This document shows positions 14,379-24,412 of a stretch of DNA of 64,000 bases, piece after piece. The translations under genes and the position numbers were made by a program. Each line of letters opens with the position of its first letter. The first letter of the stretch is position 1. Source of the DNA: Azohydromonas australica DSM 1124 (GTDB taxonomy: Bacteria; Pseudomonadota; Gammaproteobacteria; Burkholderiales; Burkholderiaceae_C); contig NZ_AUMO01000045.1 of the NCBI RefSeq assembly GCF_000430725.1, forward strand, positions 62,001 through 126,000, written 5' to 3'. The notes under the pieces were generated by a model, which did no database searches, was not told the DNA's origin, and saw only the letters and a list, made by a program, of their open reading frames with translations.

Positions 14379-17300
14379 ATGCCCCGCCGCTTTGCCCCCT
14401 TCGCCTCCGTCCCGGGCCGGCTGGCCTGGACCGTGCTGGTGCTGGGCCTGGCACTGTCGCTGCTGGCCTTCAACTGGCTGCGCGGGCAGGCGCGGCAGGC
14501 GCTGGAGCAGCGGCTGCAGGCGCAGTCGCGCGAGGCGCGCGACGCCATCGAGGCGCGGCTGCGCTCCTACGCCGACGTGCTGCAGGGCCTCTCGGCCTTC
14601 TTCCACGGCTCCGACAGCGTCTCGCGCGCGGACTTCCAGCGCTACGCCCGCAGCCTGGACCTGGAGAGCCGCTACCCCGGCCTGCAGCGGCTGAGCTTCG
14701 TCGAGCTCGTGCGCCACGAGCGGCGCGCCGCGTTCGAGCAGGCGGCGCGCACCGACACCAGCCTGCAGGCCCAGGGCCATCCGGACTTCCGGATCCATCC
14801 CGAGATTCGCCGCGAGGCCTATTACGTCGTCCGGTACATCGAGCCCGCGGCGGGCATGGAGGATGGCTTCGGCTTCGACCTGGCCAGCGACTGGGGCCGC
14901 CGCGTGGCGCTGGAGCGCGCGCGGGACAGCGGCCGGCTCGCCGCCTCGGCCCGGCTGCACCCCACCGGCGAGGTGCTGGACGCGGCCGACTTCCAGCTGC
15001 GCCTTCCCCTCTACCAGCCCGGCCTGCCCACCGACAGCGTGGAGCAGCGCCGCCAGGCCTTCCTGGGCGTGGTGGGCGCGGGGCTGAGCATCCGCCGCTT
15101 CATGGCCGGCACGCTGACGCCCGGCATGTGGCGCGACCTGCGGCTGCGCATCCACGACAGCGGCCCCGTCGACGGCGCCGTGCTGCCGCCCGCGCCCGAC
15201 ACCGTCCTCTACGACAGCCTCGTCCCGGCCGACGACAGCGCCACGGCGCTGCAGGCGGTGCACACGCTGGAGCTGGGCGGCCGGCGCTGGACGCTGCGGA
15301 TGATGCCGACGCCGGTGTTCCTGCAAGGCGCCCGCTTCGAGACCCTGCTGCCCTGGACCGTGCTGGCCGCCGGCGGGGCCATGTCGCTGCTGCTGTTCGC
15401 CCTGGTGCACTCGCTGGCGGGCGCGCAGGCCCGCGCCATCGCCCTGGCCCAGGACAAGACGCGCGAGCTCGGCCGCCGCGAGGCCGACTTGGCCGAGGCC
15501 CAGCGCGTGGCCCGCCTGGGCAGCTGGCGCTTCGACGTGGATGCGGAGCGCTTCCACGCCTCGGAGCAGGCGCAACGGCTGCTGGGCGGGCTCAGCCTGG
15601 AGCGGCTGCACCCGGCCGACCGCGCCGACTTCAACCAGCGCCTGCGCGAGGCCGCCGCCGACGGCAACGGCTTCGAGCTGGAGCTGCGGCTGCAGCCCGC
15701 GCCGGTGGCGGCCGATGCCGCGGACCCGGCCGAGCGCGAGGCCGCCGAGCAGCGCTGGCTGCATGCCGTCGTGCATGCCGAGCCCGACGGCCACGGCCAC
15801 GTGCACCAGCTGCGCGGCACGCTCATGGACGTGAGCGCGCGCAAGCACGGTGAGCTGCGCCTGGCCGTGGAGCACGCCACCACGCGGCTGCTGGCCGAGA
15901 GCGAGGACGAGGCCCAGGCGCTGCAGCTGCTGTTCCAGACCTGGTGCAAGACGTTGGACTGGCAGGCCGCCGCGCACTGGCAGTGGCGGCACGGCACGCC
16001 GTGCCGCACCCAGCACTGGAGCGCGCCGGGCTCGGCCGAGGCCGGGGAGCCCTTGCCGGGCGAGTGGGTGCGGCTGGCCGGGGAACGGCGCGAGCCGGCC
16101 TGGACCGCCCTGGCCTGCGACGCCACCGACGCCTCGGACCTGTGCCTGCCGCCCGCGGCGGGGCCGCTGCCGGGCGCGCTGGCCGTGCCGGTGGTCCTGG
16201 GCGGCGCAGTGGCCGGGGTGCTGGAGTTCCGGCGCGGCAACGCGCGCGCGCCCGATGGCGGGCTGGTGGCGCTGGCGCGCACGGTGGGCACGCAGTTCGG
16301 ACAGTTCCTGCAGCGCCGCCGCGCCGAGCAGGAGCTGGTGCATGCGGCGCACCACGACGCGCTCACCGGCATGCTCAACCGCGGCGTGCTCATGACGCAG
16401 CTGGAGCACGCCATCGAGCGCGGCCGCCGCACCCGCTCGCGGCTGGCGGTGTGCTTCATCGACCTGGACCGCTTCAAGGCCGTCAACGACACGCTGGGCC
16501 ACGGCGCCGGGGACGAGCTGCTGCGCCAAGTGGCCGCGCGGCTGCGCGAGACGCTGCGGCAGGCCGACCTCGTGGCCCGCCATGGCGGCGACGAGTTCGT
16601 GGTGCTGGCCGAGGACGGCGCCGGCCCGGATGCGCTGGCGACGCTGGCGCGCCGGCTCGTGGACGCGCTGGGCACGCCCTACCTGGTGCAGGGGCACGAA
16701 TGCCCCATTACCGCCAGCATGGGCCTGGCCGTCTTCCCCGAGGACGGCCAGGACGCCGCCACGCTGCTGCGCCATGCCGACATCGCGATGTACCGCGCCA
16801 AGGAGGCGGGCAAGAACCGCTACGCCTTCTTCGCCTCGCAGATGGACGAGCAGGCCCGGCGCCGCCTGGGGCTGCAGGCAGCGCTGCGCCGCGCGCTGGA
16901 GCGGCGCGAGCTCACGCTGGCCTACCAGCCCAAGGTGGCGCTGGTCGACGGCCACGTCACCGGCGCGGAGGCGCTGGCGCGCTGGAGCCATCCCGAGTGG
17001 GGCGTGGTCAGCCCGGCGGAGTTCATCCCGCTGGCCGAGGAGGCGGGGCTCATCGGCGAGCTGGGCCGCTGGGTGCTGTCGCAGGCGCTGGCGGACGCGG
17101 CGGCCTGGAGCGCGCGCCTGGGCCGGGCGCTGCCGGTGGCGGTGAACCTGTCGGCCAGCCAGTTCGCCGACGGCGAGCTGCTGCTGGCGCAGGTGCGCCA
17201 GGCGCTGCGGGACAGCGGCGCGGCGCCCGGACTGCTGGAGCTGGAGCTCACCGAGAGCATGGTGATGCGCGAGCCCGAGGAGGCGGTGCGGCTGCTGGGC

Positions 17301-17666
17301 GCGCTGCGGGCGCTGGGGGTGCGCGTGTCCATCGACGACTTCGGCACCGGCCACTCCTCGCTGGCCTATCTCAAGCGGCTGCCGCTGGACGCGGTGAAGC
17401 TGGACCGCTCCTTCGTGAGCGACCTGCCCGGCGACCGCGATGACGCGGCCATCACCAGCGGCGTGATCGCGCTGGCGCACCAGCTGCGCCTGGAGGTGGT
17501 GGCCGAGGGCGTGGAGACGGATGCGCAGGCGGCCTTCCTGCGCGCGGCCGGCTGCGACCAGGCGCAGGGCTTCAGGTACGGCCTGCCGATGGCGGCACGC
17601 GAGCTGCCGGCATGGGCAGAGGCGTGGCGCCACGCCACGGCGCCGGTGGAGGCGGCGGCGATCTGA
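14379..17666 (+). CDS. CHASE-PAS-GAF-GGDEF-EAL cyclic-di-GMP signalling protein
   Basis: The 1095-residue inner-membrane receptor has TM1 (about 12-30), a periplasmic CHASE domain (about 45-240), TM2 (about 322-345), a short PAS-like region, a GAF-like domain, GGDEF (about 655-815) and EAL (about 845-1085). The cyclase site HGGDEF is intact, preceded by the RQAD inhibitory site exactly five residues upstream. The EAL half keeps EALARW, VNLSASQF, ELTES, IDDFGTG, KLDRSF and VVAEGVET, so the phosphodiesterase should also be active. I chose the ATG at 14379; an in-frame start at 14283 would add 32 unusual Arg-rich residues. Neither start has a clear ribosome site. The sensed ligand is unknown. 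Confidence 0.92.
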   Translation: MPRRFAPFASVPGRLAWTVLVLGLALSLLAFNWLRGQARQALEQRLQAQSREARDAIEARLRSYADVLQGLSAFFHGSDSVSRADFQRYARSLDLESRYPGLQRLSFVELVRHERRAAFEQAARTDTSLQAQGHPDFRIHPEIRREAYYVVRYIEPAAGMEDGFGFDLASDWGRRVALERARDSGRLAASARLHPTGEVLDAADFQLRLPLYQPGLPTDSVEQRRQAFLGVVGAGLSIRRFMAGTLTPGMWRDLRLRIHDSGPVDGAVLPPAPDTVLYDSLVPADDSATALQAVHTLELGGRRWTLRMMPTPVFLQGARFETLLPWTVLAAGGAMSLLLFALVHSLAGAQARAIALAQDKTRELGRREADLAEAQRVARLGSWRFDVDAERFHASEQAQRLLGGLSLERLHPADRADFNQRLREAAADGNGFELELRLQPAPVAADAADPAEREAAEQRWLHAVVHAEPDGHGHVHQLRGTLMDVSARKHGELRLAVEHATTRLLAESEDEAQALQLLFQTWCKTLDWQAAAHWQWRHGTPCRTQHWSAPGSAEAGEPLPGEWVRLAGERREPAWTALACDATDASDLCLPPAAGPLPGALAVPVVLGGAVAGVLEFRRGNARAPDGGLVALARTVGTQFGQFLQRRRAEQELVHAAHHDALTGMLNRGVLMTQLEHAIERGRRTRSRLAVCFIDLDRFKAVNDTLGHGAGDELLRQVAARLRETLRQADLVARHGGDEFVVLAEDGAGPDALATLARRLVDALGTPYLVQGHECPITASMGLAVFPEDGQDAATLLRHADIAMYRAKEAGKNRYAFFASQMDEQARRRLGLQAALRRALERRELTLAYQPKVALVDGHVTGAEALARWSHPEWGVVSPAEFIPLAEEAGLIGELGRWVLSQALADAAAWSARLGRALPVAVNLSASQFADGELLLAQVRQALRDSGAAPGLLELELTESMVMREPEEAVRLLGALRALGVRVSIDDFGTGHSSLAYLKRLPLDAVKLDRSFVSDLPGDRDDAAITSGVIALAHQLRLEVVAEGVETDAQAAFLRAAGCDQAQGFRYGLPMAARELPAWAEAWRHATAPVEAAAI

Positions 17667-17700
17667 GGCCGGTTCTCTGCCGGTACCGAAAGAAAACCCA

Positions 17701-17736
17701 TTCGGGCTGAGCCCTTCGACAAGCTCAGGGCGAACA
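17701..17736. repeat. Dispersed stem-loop repeat, copy 2 (compact)
   Basis: TTCGGGCTGAG (17701-17711) followed directly by CCCTTCGACAAGCTCAGG and GCGAACA, that is, two inverted arms without spacer. It lies between the convergent GGDEF-EAL gene and livF, in the place of a terminator. Confidence 0.82.
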
Positions 17737-17776
17737 GGATTTGTGCCGCCTGCGAAGACAAACCGAGTGGAGAGCC

Positions 17777-18507
<731 letters not shown>

Positions 18508-18511
<4 letters not shown>

Positions 18512-19317
18512 GCCTGTGCCCCCCCCTGTGCTCCGTTGGCCGCGGCGTCCTGCAGCGGGTCCTCGTCGCGGCCCAGATAGGCCTCGATCACCTGCGGGTC
18601 ACGCTGCACCACGTCGGGGGTGGCGTCGCAGATGATGCGGCCGAAGTTCAGCACCGCCACGCGCTCGCACAGCCCCATCACGAAGCGCATGTCGTGCTCG
18701 ATCATGAAGATGCCGTAGCCGCGGCCGCGGATGTTGCGGATCTCGTGCATCAGCTCCGTCTTCTCGCTGGCGTTCATGCCCGCCACGGGCTCGTCGAGCA
18801 GCAGCAGCTTGGGCTCGGTGGCCAGGGCCCGCGCCAGCTCCAGGCGGCGCTGCTCGCCGTAGGAGAGGCTGTCGGCGGTCGCGCCGGCCTTGTGGTCCAG
18901 CCGCACCCAGCTCAGCAGCTCCAGCGCGCGCTCGCGCGCGCGCTTCTCCGCGGCGCGCACGCCGGGGCTGGAGAACAGCGTGCCCAGGGCGCCGTAGCCC
19001 AGGTGGCGGTGCATGCCCACCACCACGTTGTCCAGCAGGCTCATCTCCTTGAACACGCGGATGTTCTGGAAGGTGCGCGCGATGCCGCGGCGCGTGACCT
19101 CGTGCGGCGCCAGCCCCACGAGGCTCTTGCCGCCGAACTCGATGGCGCCGCCCGTGGGCCGGAACAGCCCGGTGATGAGGTTGAAGACGGTGGTCTTGCC
19201 GGCGCCGTTGGGGCCGATCAGGCCGAAGATGCTGCCCTCCGGGGGCAGCTCGATGTTGACGTCCTGCAGCACGTGCAGGCCGCCGAAGCGCATGGAAACG
19301 TTGGCGAGCTTGAGCAT
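18508..19317 (-). CDS. livG: Branched-chain amino-acid ABC transporter ATPase LivG
   Basis: The 269 residues carry Walker A GPNGAGKTT, the LivG-type signature LSYGEQRRLELARAL, Walker B LLLDEPVAGMN, and the C-terminal EHDMRFVM segment. LivG is the second ATPase of the complex. About 20 C-terminal residues after YLGRDED are an Ala/Gly/Gln-rich extension. It is preceded by livM with a 4-base gap and overlaps livF. Confidence 0.95.
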
Positions 19318-19321
19318 GGCG

Positions 19322-20176
19322 TCAGTCCTTGCGGCCCAGCAGGCGGCGGAAGCGCATCGGGTCCCACAGCCCGCGCGGCAGGAACAGCGTGATCACGACC
19401 AGGATCAGGCCGTTGACCACCAGGCGGAAGTCCCGCAGCCCGCGCAGCACCTCGGGCAGCAGCGTCAGGATCACCGCGCCCAGCACCGGCCCGGTCAGGC
19501 CGTTGATGCCGCCCAGGATCGCCATGGTCAGGATCTCCACGCCGCGGTCGAAGCCGTACTCGTTGGGGCCGATGAAGAAGGTCAAGTGCGCGTTGAGCGC
19601 GCCGGCGAGGCCGGCCAGCGCCGCGCCCAGCACGAAGGCCAGCATCTTGTGCGCGGCGATGTCGATGCCCATCAGCGCGGCGGCGGTCTCGTCTTCCTTG
19701 ATCGCCTCGAAGGCGCGCCCGATGCGCGTGCGCCGCAGCTGCCACAGCACGAACAGCGCGGCGACCACGGCGAACAGCACGTGCCACCACTGCGTCAGCT
19801 GCGGGATGCCGTTGAGGCCCAGCGCGCCGCCGGTCCAGTCCTCGGTGTTGAGGATGAGGATGCGCACCACCTCGCCGAAGCCCAGCGTGGCCATGGCGAG
19901 GTACACGCCCGACAGCCGCAGCGTGGGCTTGCCGATGAGGAAGGCCACCACCGCGGGCGCCGCCATGCCGGCCAGCAGCGCCAGCGGGAACGGCGTGGCG
20001 GTGTTCATGCTCAGCAGCGACGCGGTGTAGGCGCCGATGCCCATGAAGGCGCCGTTGGCCATGGCCAGCAGCCCGCAGGACAGCGTGAGGTAGATGGACA
20101 ACGCCAGCAGCGCGTTGGTGCCCAGCGTGAGCACCAGGTTGCTGTAGATGGCCCAGAAATTGTCGAAAGCGTCCAT
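19322..20176 (-). CDS. livM: Branched-chain amino-acid ABC transporter permease LivM
   Basis: The 284-residue polytopic protein has LivM hallmarks: SCGLLAMANGAFMGIGAY near the N terminus, GRAFEAIKEDETAAALMGI in the cytoplasmic coupling loop, and GGINGLTGPVLGA. It forms the membrane pore with LivH. The start MDAFDNFW is 6 bases after livH, so the pair is tightly coupled. Confidence 0.94.
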   Translation of the reverse strand: MDAFDNFWAIYSNLVLTLGTNALLALSIYLTLSCGLLAMANGAFMGIGAYTASLLSMNTATPFPLALLAGMAAPAVVAFLIGKPTLRLSGVYLAMATLGFGEVVRILILNTEDWTGGALGLNGIPQLTQWWHVLFAVVAALFVLWQLRRTRIGRAFEAIKEDETAAALMGIDIAAHKMLAFVLGAALAGLAGALNAHLTFFIGPNEYGFDRGVEILTMAILGGINGLTGPVLGAVILTLLPEVLRGLRDFRLVVNGLILVVITLFLPRGLWDPMRFRRLLGRKD

Positions 20177-20182
20177 GGGTGC

Positions 20183-21064
20183 TCAGGCCTTGCGCTGCTG
20201 CAGCTTGCCGAACAGGCCCGTGGGCCGCACCAGCAGGATGAGATACAGGAGGCCGAAGGCCACGGCGTCGCGCATGGTCGAGCCGATGTAGGCCACCGAC
20301 ATCACTTCCGCGAAGCCCAGGAACAGCCCCCCGAGCAGCGCGCCGCGGATGTCGCCCATGCCGCCCAGGATGATCACGGCGATGCCCTTGTGCAGCATCG
20401 GCTGGCCCATGAGCGGGAACACGGCGTTGGACGAGAGCCCGATCAGCACCCCAGCCAGCCCGCCCAGCCCCGCCGCCACGAAGGAGGTCAGCATGAACAG
20501 GCCTTCGACGTTGATGCCCAGCAGCCAAGCCGACTTGGGCGACTCGGCGATGGCGCGCAGCGCGCGGCCGAGCTGCGTGCGCTGGATGCCCAGCAGCAGC
20601 ACGGCCATCAGCGCGAAGGACAGCAGGATGATCCCCAGCTCCAGCACCGTCAGGTGCAGCCCGCCCAGGTCCAGCGCGGCGTCGGGCACCACCTCCTGCG
20701 GGAAGCGCCGGTTCTCGGCGCCGAACAGGCCCTGCATGGTGCTGGTGACGGCGATGCCGATGCCGATGGTGGTGATCATCGGGATCAGGTGCGGCGCGTT
20801 GTTCTCGCGCAGCCGGCGCAGCACCAGGCGGTCGATCAGCAGCCCGAACAGGCCGCTGAGCAGCGCGGCCAGCAGCGCCGACAGCCACAGCGGCAGGCTC
20901 CACTGCTCCACGAACACCAGCGCGGCGTAGGCGCCGACGGTGAACATCGCGCCGTGGGCAAGGTTGATCACGCCGAGCACGCCGAAGACCAGCGTGAAGC
21001 CCAGCGCGAACAGGGCGTACACGCAGCCCAGCGAGAGCGCGTTGATGAGTTGCTGTTCAAGCAT
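20183..21064 (-). CDS. livH: Branched-chain amino-acid ABC transporter permease LivH
   Basis: The 293-residue permease starts at the ATG at 21064 (MLEQQLINALSLGCVYALFA) and shows the LivH motifs LVFGVLGVINLAHGAMF and GRALRAIAESPKSAWLLGI, then GMGDIRGALLGG. It is the partner of LivM. A strong hairpin (21086-21113) stands in the 83-base gap after livK, so LivH and the rest are probably made in smaller amounts than the binding protein. Confidence 0.94.
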   Translation of the reverse strand: MLEQQLINALSLGCVYALFALGFTLVFGVLGVINLAHGAMFTVGAYAALVFVEQWSLPLWLSALLAALLSGLFGLLIDRLVLRRLRENNAPHLIPMITTIGIGIAVTSTMQGLFGAENRRFPQEVVPDAALDLGGLHLTVLELGIILLSFALMAVLLLGIQRTQLGRALRAIAESPKSAWLLGINVEGLFMLTSFVAAGLGGLAGVLIGLSSNAVFPLMGQPMLHKGIAVIILGGMGDIRGALLGGLFLGFAEVMSVAYIGSTMRDAVAFGLLYLILLVRPTGLFGKLQQRKA

Positions 21065-21085
21065 GAGGTCCCCAACGAAAAGCGA

Positions 21086-21113
21086 CCGCGGCGCGCCTTG
21101 CAGCGCGCCGCGG
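21086..21113 (-). terminator. Intercistronic hairpin between livK and livH
   Basis: CCGCGGCGCGC (21086-21096) and GCGCGCCGCGG (21103-21113) form a perfect 11-bp stem with a 6-base loop; on the transcribed strand it is followed by TCGCTTTT. It could act as a partial terminator or protect the livK 3' end from exonucleases. Confidence 0.72.
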
Positions 21114-21147
21114 CCTTCAGGGTGGTGAATCGGGAACGGGCGCGGGC

Positions 21148-22287
21148 TTACTTCTCGATCGAGAACTTGCCGCCGCGCGTGACGCTGACGATGGCCGTCT
21201 GCTGCGCGTCGTAGCCCGCCGGGCGGCCGGCCTTGTCGTTGGCGCGGCGGAACTGGAAGTCGCCCGTGGCGCCGCTGTGCTTGACCTCGGGCAGCGCGTT
21301 GCGCAGCGCCAGGCGGTCGGCGGGCAGGTTGCCGCTGAGCTTGATCTTCTTCATCGCCTGCGCGGCGATGTAGAGGCCGTCGTAGGCCTGGGCGGCGAAC
21401 TGGTCCGGCGCGGTCTTGAACTTGGAGGTGTAGGCCACCACGAACTTGCGGTTGGCCTCGGACTGGTTCTCGATCGACCAGGGGCTGCCGACCCACAGGC
21501 CCTCGGCCTTGTCCTTGGCCAGGTCGAACACCTTCACGGAGTTCATGCCGTTGCCGCCGATGATGGGCACGTTCAGGCCCAGCTGGCGGGCCTGCACCAT
21601 GATCGGCGCGCCCTCGGCCAGCAGCGCCGACAGCACGATGGCGTCGGGGTTGGTGGCCTTGATCTTGGTGAGCTGGGCCTTGAAGTCCACGTCGCCCTTG
21701 GCGAAGGTCTCCGTGGTGGTCACGGGGATCTTCAGGTCTTCCAGCGCCTTCTTGAAGTTGTCGTAGCCGCTCTTGGTGAAGACGTCGTCGTTGCCGTAGA
21801 GCACCGCCACCTTCTTCACGCCGGCCTTCTTGGCGGCCATCTTCAGCGTCTCGGGCAGCACGTCCGCCTCGGTGACGGAGTTGCGGAACACGAAGTCGCC
21901 GATGGAGGTGATGCCGTCGGCGGTGTTGGAGGTGCCGAACACCACGGTCTTGGCGCCCTGGGCGATGGGGTCGGCGGCCTGCGCGGAGTTGGAGAGCGTG
22001 GGGCCGAAGATCATCAGGACCTGGTCCTGGAAGATGAGCTTCTTGAAGACGTTGATCGCCTCTTCCTTCTTGCCCTGCTCATCCTCGATCACCAGCGCGA
22101 TCTTGTTGCCGTTGACGCCGCCGGCGGCGTTGATCTCGTCGGCCGCGAGCTGGAAGCCGTTGCGGATGGCCACGCCGTACTGCGCCGCGCCGCCGGACAG
22201 GGCCTCGGCCACGCCGACCTTGATGTCGGCCGCCTGGGCCACGGTCGCGGCCACGGCCGCACTCAGGATGGTGAGCAGTTTCTTCAT
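21148..22287 (-). CDS. livK: Branched-chain amino-acid ABC transporter periplasmic binding protein
   Basis: The 379-residue precursor has a Sec signal peptide MKKLLTILSAAVAATVAQA with cleavage before ADIKVG, then a type I periplasmic binding fold (VGVAEALSGGAAQYGVAIRNG; DEINAAGGVNGNKI). It captures Leu, Ile, Val or related ligands and delivers them to LivHM. It is the first gene of the operon. A perfect 14-bp palindrome overlaps its ribosome site at 22293-22306. The ligand cannot be fixed from sequence; related paralogues bind urea, amides or aromatic acids. Confidence 0.92.
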   Translation of the reverse strand: MKKLLTILSAAVAATVAQAADIKVGVAEALSGGAAQYGVAIRNGFQLAADEINAAGGVNGNKIALVIEDEQGKKEEAINVFKKLIFQDQVLMIFGPTLSNSAQAADPIAQGAKTVVFGTSNTADGITSIGDFVFRNSVTEADVLPETLKMAAKKAGVKKVAVLYGNDDVFTKSGYDNFKKALEDLKIPVTTTETFAKGDVDFKAQLTKIKATNPDAIVLSALLAEGAPIMVQARQLGLNVPIIGGNGMNSVKVFDLAKDKAEGLWVGSPWSIENQSEANRKFVVAYTSKFKTAPDQFAAQAYDGLYIAAQAMKKIKLSGNLPADRLALRNALPEVKHSGATGDFQFRRANDKAGRPAGYDAQQTAIVSVTRGGKFSIEK

Positions 22288-22292
22288 GGGGG

Positions 22293-22306
22293 TCCTACCG
22301 GTAGGA
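22293..22306. promoter_or_regulatory. Perfect palindrome at the livK ribosome site
   Basis: TCCTACCGGTAGGA is its own reverse complement and ends 5 bases from the livK start codon, overlapping its AGGA ribosome-binding sequence. It might be an operator or a self-pairing mRNA element. No regulator is known to me for it. Confidence 0.45.
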
Positions 22307-22448
22307 GTGAGCGACGGCTGGCTGCAAGGCCGCTGTCAGACAACCGACGAGTGTACGACGGCAACGAAATGCTTCCGCCGCCGCCAGGGCGGCCCCGCGC
22401 ACGGAGCGCACGGGGCATCGCCCAGAGGCTGGGATCAGGGATGAGGCA

Positions 22449-23819
22449 TCAGAGGCCGGCGACCTTCATGCGCTCGATCAGCACCGAGCCGTTGGTCTTG
22501 CTGCCCATCGTGTACTCGTCGGAGCCCACGGCCACGATCTGCTTGAACATCTGGCCCAGGTTGCCGGCGATGGTGATCTCCTGCACCGGGTGCACGATGC
22601 GCCCATCCTCGACCCAGAAGCCGGTGGCGCCGCGCGAGTAGTCGCCGGTGACGAAGTTGACGCCCTGCCCCATCAGCTCGATCACGAACAGGCCGCGGCC
22701 GAGCTTGCGCAGCATCTCTTCGAGGTTGTCGCCGGGCTGCGTGAGGCGGCTGGACAGGCGCAGGTTCTGCGAGCCGCCGGCGTGGCCGGTGGTGCGCAGG
22801 CCCAGCTTGCGCGCCGAGTAGCTGGAGAGGAAGTAGCCCTGCGTCACGCCGGCCTCGACCACGGTGCGCTTGCGCGTGGCCACGCCCTCGTCGTCGAAGG
22901 GCGCGCTGCCCTTGCCGCGCAGGATGTGCGGGTCCTCCACGAGGTCCAGGTGCTCGGCCAGGGTCTGCTGGCCCAGGCAGTCGTGCAGGAAGGTGGCCTT
23001 GCGGTAGAGCGCGCCGCCGCTGGTGGCCTGCACGTAGCCGCCGATCAGGCCCGAGGCCAGCGTGGACTCGAACAGCACCGGCACCTCGCAGGTGGCGATC
23101 TTGCGGGCCTTCAGGCGCGAGAGCGCGCGCTCGGCGGCGTAGCGGCCCACGGCCTCCGGGCTGGCCATCTCCGAGGCGTTGCGCATGGAGGTGTACCAGT
23201 GGTCGCGCTGCATGTTCGCGCCCCGGCCGGCGATGGGCGCGACGGACAGCGAGTGCCGCGAGCTGGCGTAGCCGCCCTTGAAGCCGCGGCTGTTAGCGGC
23301 CAGGAAATGCGCCTGCTGCGCCGACACGCCGGCGCCTTCGGAATTGGTGATGCGGCGGTCGGTGTCGAAGGCGGCCTGCTCGCAGCGGCGCGCGAGCTCG
23401 GCAGCGGCGTCGGCGTCGATGTCCCAGGGGTGGAAGAGGTCCAGGTCGCGCCGGGCGTCTTCCGGCGAGACCAGGTCCTGCTCGTCGGGCAGCCCGGCGG
23501 CCGGGTCTTCCGCGGTGAAGCGGGCGATGTCGTAGGCCGCGCGCACGGTCTGTTCCAGCGCGGCGGGCGAGAAGTCGGAGGTGCTGGCGTTGCCGCGGCG
23601 CTGGCCGATGTAGACGCTGATGCCCACCGACTTGTCGCGGTTGCGCTCGACGTTCTCCAGCTCGCCCTTGCGCACCGACACCGACAGGCCCACGCCCTCG
23701 GAGACTTCCACGCCGGCATCGCTGGCCCCGAGCTTCTTGGCAAGCGCGAGGGCGTCGTCAACGATCTGCTCGAACTGCTCGCGGGTGTAGGCGAAAACCG
23801 GTGCGTTGGATCGGGTCAT
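22449..23819 (-). CDS. pmbA: Metalloprotease-like protein PmbA/TldE
   Basis: The 456-residue TldE subunit works with TldD in a protease that matures peptides such as microcin B17 and degrades CcdA in E. coli. Typical segments are VSVRKGELENVERNRDKSVG, SDFSPAALEQTVRAA and GLRTTGHAGGSQNLRL. TldE lacks the zinc motif of TldD, and none is seen. I chose the ATG at 23819; a TTG at 23846 would add nine residues. It is divergent from darP (66-base gap), a pairing conserved in betaproteobacteria. The following 161 bases before livK contain only a GC-rich imperfect hairpin. Confidence 0.93.
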   Translation of the reverse strand: MTRSNAPVFAYTREQFEQIVDDALALAKKLGASDAGVEVSEGVGLSVSVRKGELENVERNRDKSVGISVYIGQRRGNASTSDFSPAALEQTVRAAYDIARFTAEDPAAGLPDEQDLVSPEDARRDLDLFHPWDIDADAAAELARRCEQAAFDTDRRITNSEGAGVSAQQAHFLAANSRGFKGGYASSRHSLSVAPIAGRGANMQRDHWYTSMRNASEMASPEAVGRYAAERALSRLKARKIATCEVPVLFESTLASGLIGGYVQATSGGALYRKATFLHDCLGQQTLAEHLDLVEDPHILRGKGSAPFDDEGVATRKRTVVEAGVTQGYFLSSYSARKLGLRTTGHAGGSQNLRLSSRLTQPGDNLEEMLRKLGRGLFVIELMGQGVNFVTGDYSRGATGFWVEDGRIVHPVQEITIAGNLGQMFKQIVAVGSDEYTMGSKTNGSVLIERMKVAGL

Positions 23820-23884
23820 GAGGGAGGTGCTTGGGGGGTATGTCAAGGGGCCAGGGCTATCATACCCAGCGCATTTGAATCGCC

Positions 23885-24412
23885 ATGTCCATCCCTGAAT
23901 CCGATTTCTCGCCCGACGACGGCGAACGCCCCAGCAAATCCGCCCTCAAGCGTGAGGCCCATGAACTGCAGAAGCTGGGACAGGAGCTCATAGAGCTGCC
24001 CGATGCCCGGCTGGCCGCCGTCCCGATGGAGGAAGGCCTGCTCATCGCGCTCAAGGCGCTCAAGAAAACCAAGTCCCACGAGGGCCGCCGGCGCCAGCTC
24101 CAGTACGTGGGCAAGCTCATGCGCTCGGCCGACGTGGAGCCGCTGCGCGAGGCGGTGGCCGCCTTCAAGCTCGGCCACGCGCAGGACGCGGTGAAGCTGC
24201 ACCGCGCCGAGCGCTGGCGCGAGGAGCTGGCCGCCGACTCCGAGGCCGTCACGCGCTGGATGCACGCGCATCCGGACAGCGACGTGCAGCGGCTGCGCAG
24301 CCTCATCCGCGCCGCGCAGAAGGACGCCGACGCCGCCCCCGAGCAGCGCCACGGCCGCGCCTGGCGCGAGCTGTTCCAGTTCATCAAAGCGGAGCTGCGC
24401 GACGATGAGTGA
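23885..24412 (+). CDS. darP: Ribosome biogenesis factor DarP (YjgA, DUF615)
   Basis: The 175-residue protein matches YjgA/DarP: SKSALKREAHELQKLGQELIEL at the N terminus and RRRQLQYVGKLMR in the middle. DarP promotes late maturation of the 50S subunit. The sequence is highly charged and helical. It starts 66 bases from divergent pmbA and overlaps mog by 8 bases, indicating cotranscription. Confidence 0.95.
   Translation: MSIPESDFSPDDGERPSKSALKREAHELQKLGQELIELPDARLAAVPMEEGLLIALKALKKTKSHEGRRRQLQYVGKLMRSADVEPLREAVAAFKLGHAQDAVKLHRAERWREELAADSEAVTRWMHAHPDSDVQRLRSLIRAAQKDADAAPEQRHGRAWRELFQFIKAELRDDE

Noticed and set aside
19013..21214. Long open frame antisense to livG-livM-livH (733 codons)
   Set aside because: Gln/Arg/His-rich shadow of three clear ABC transporter genes.
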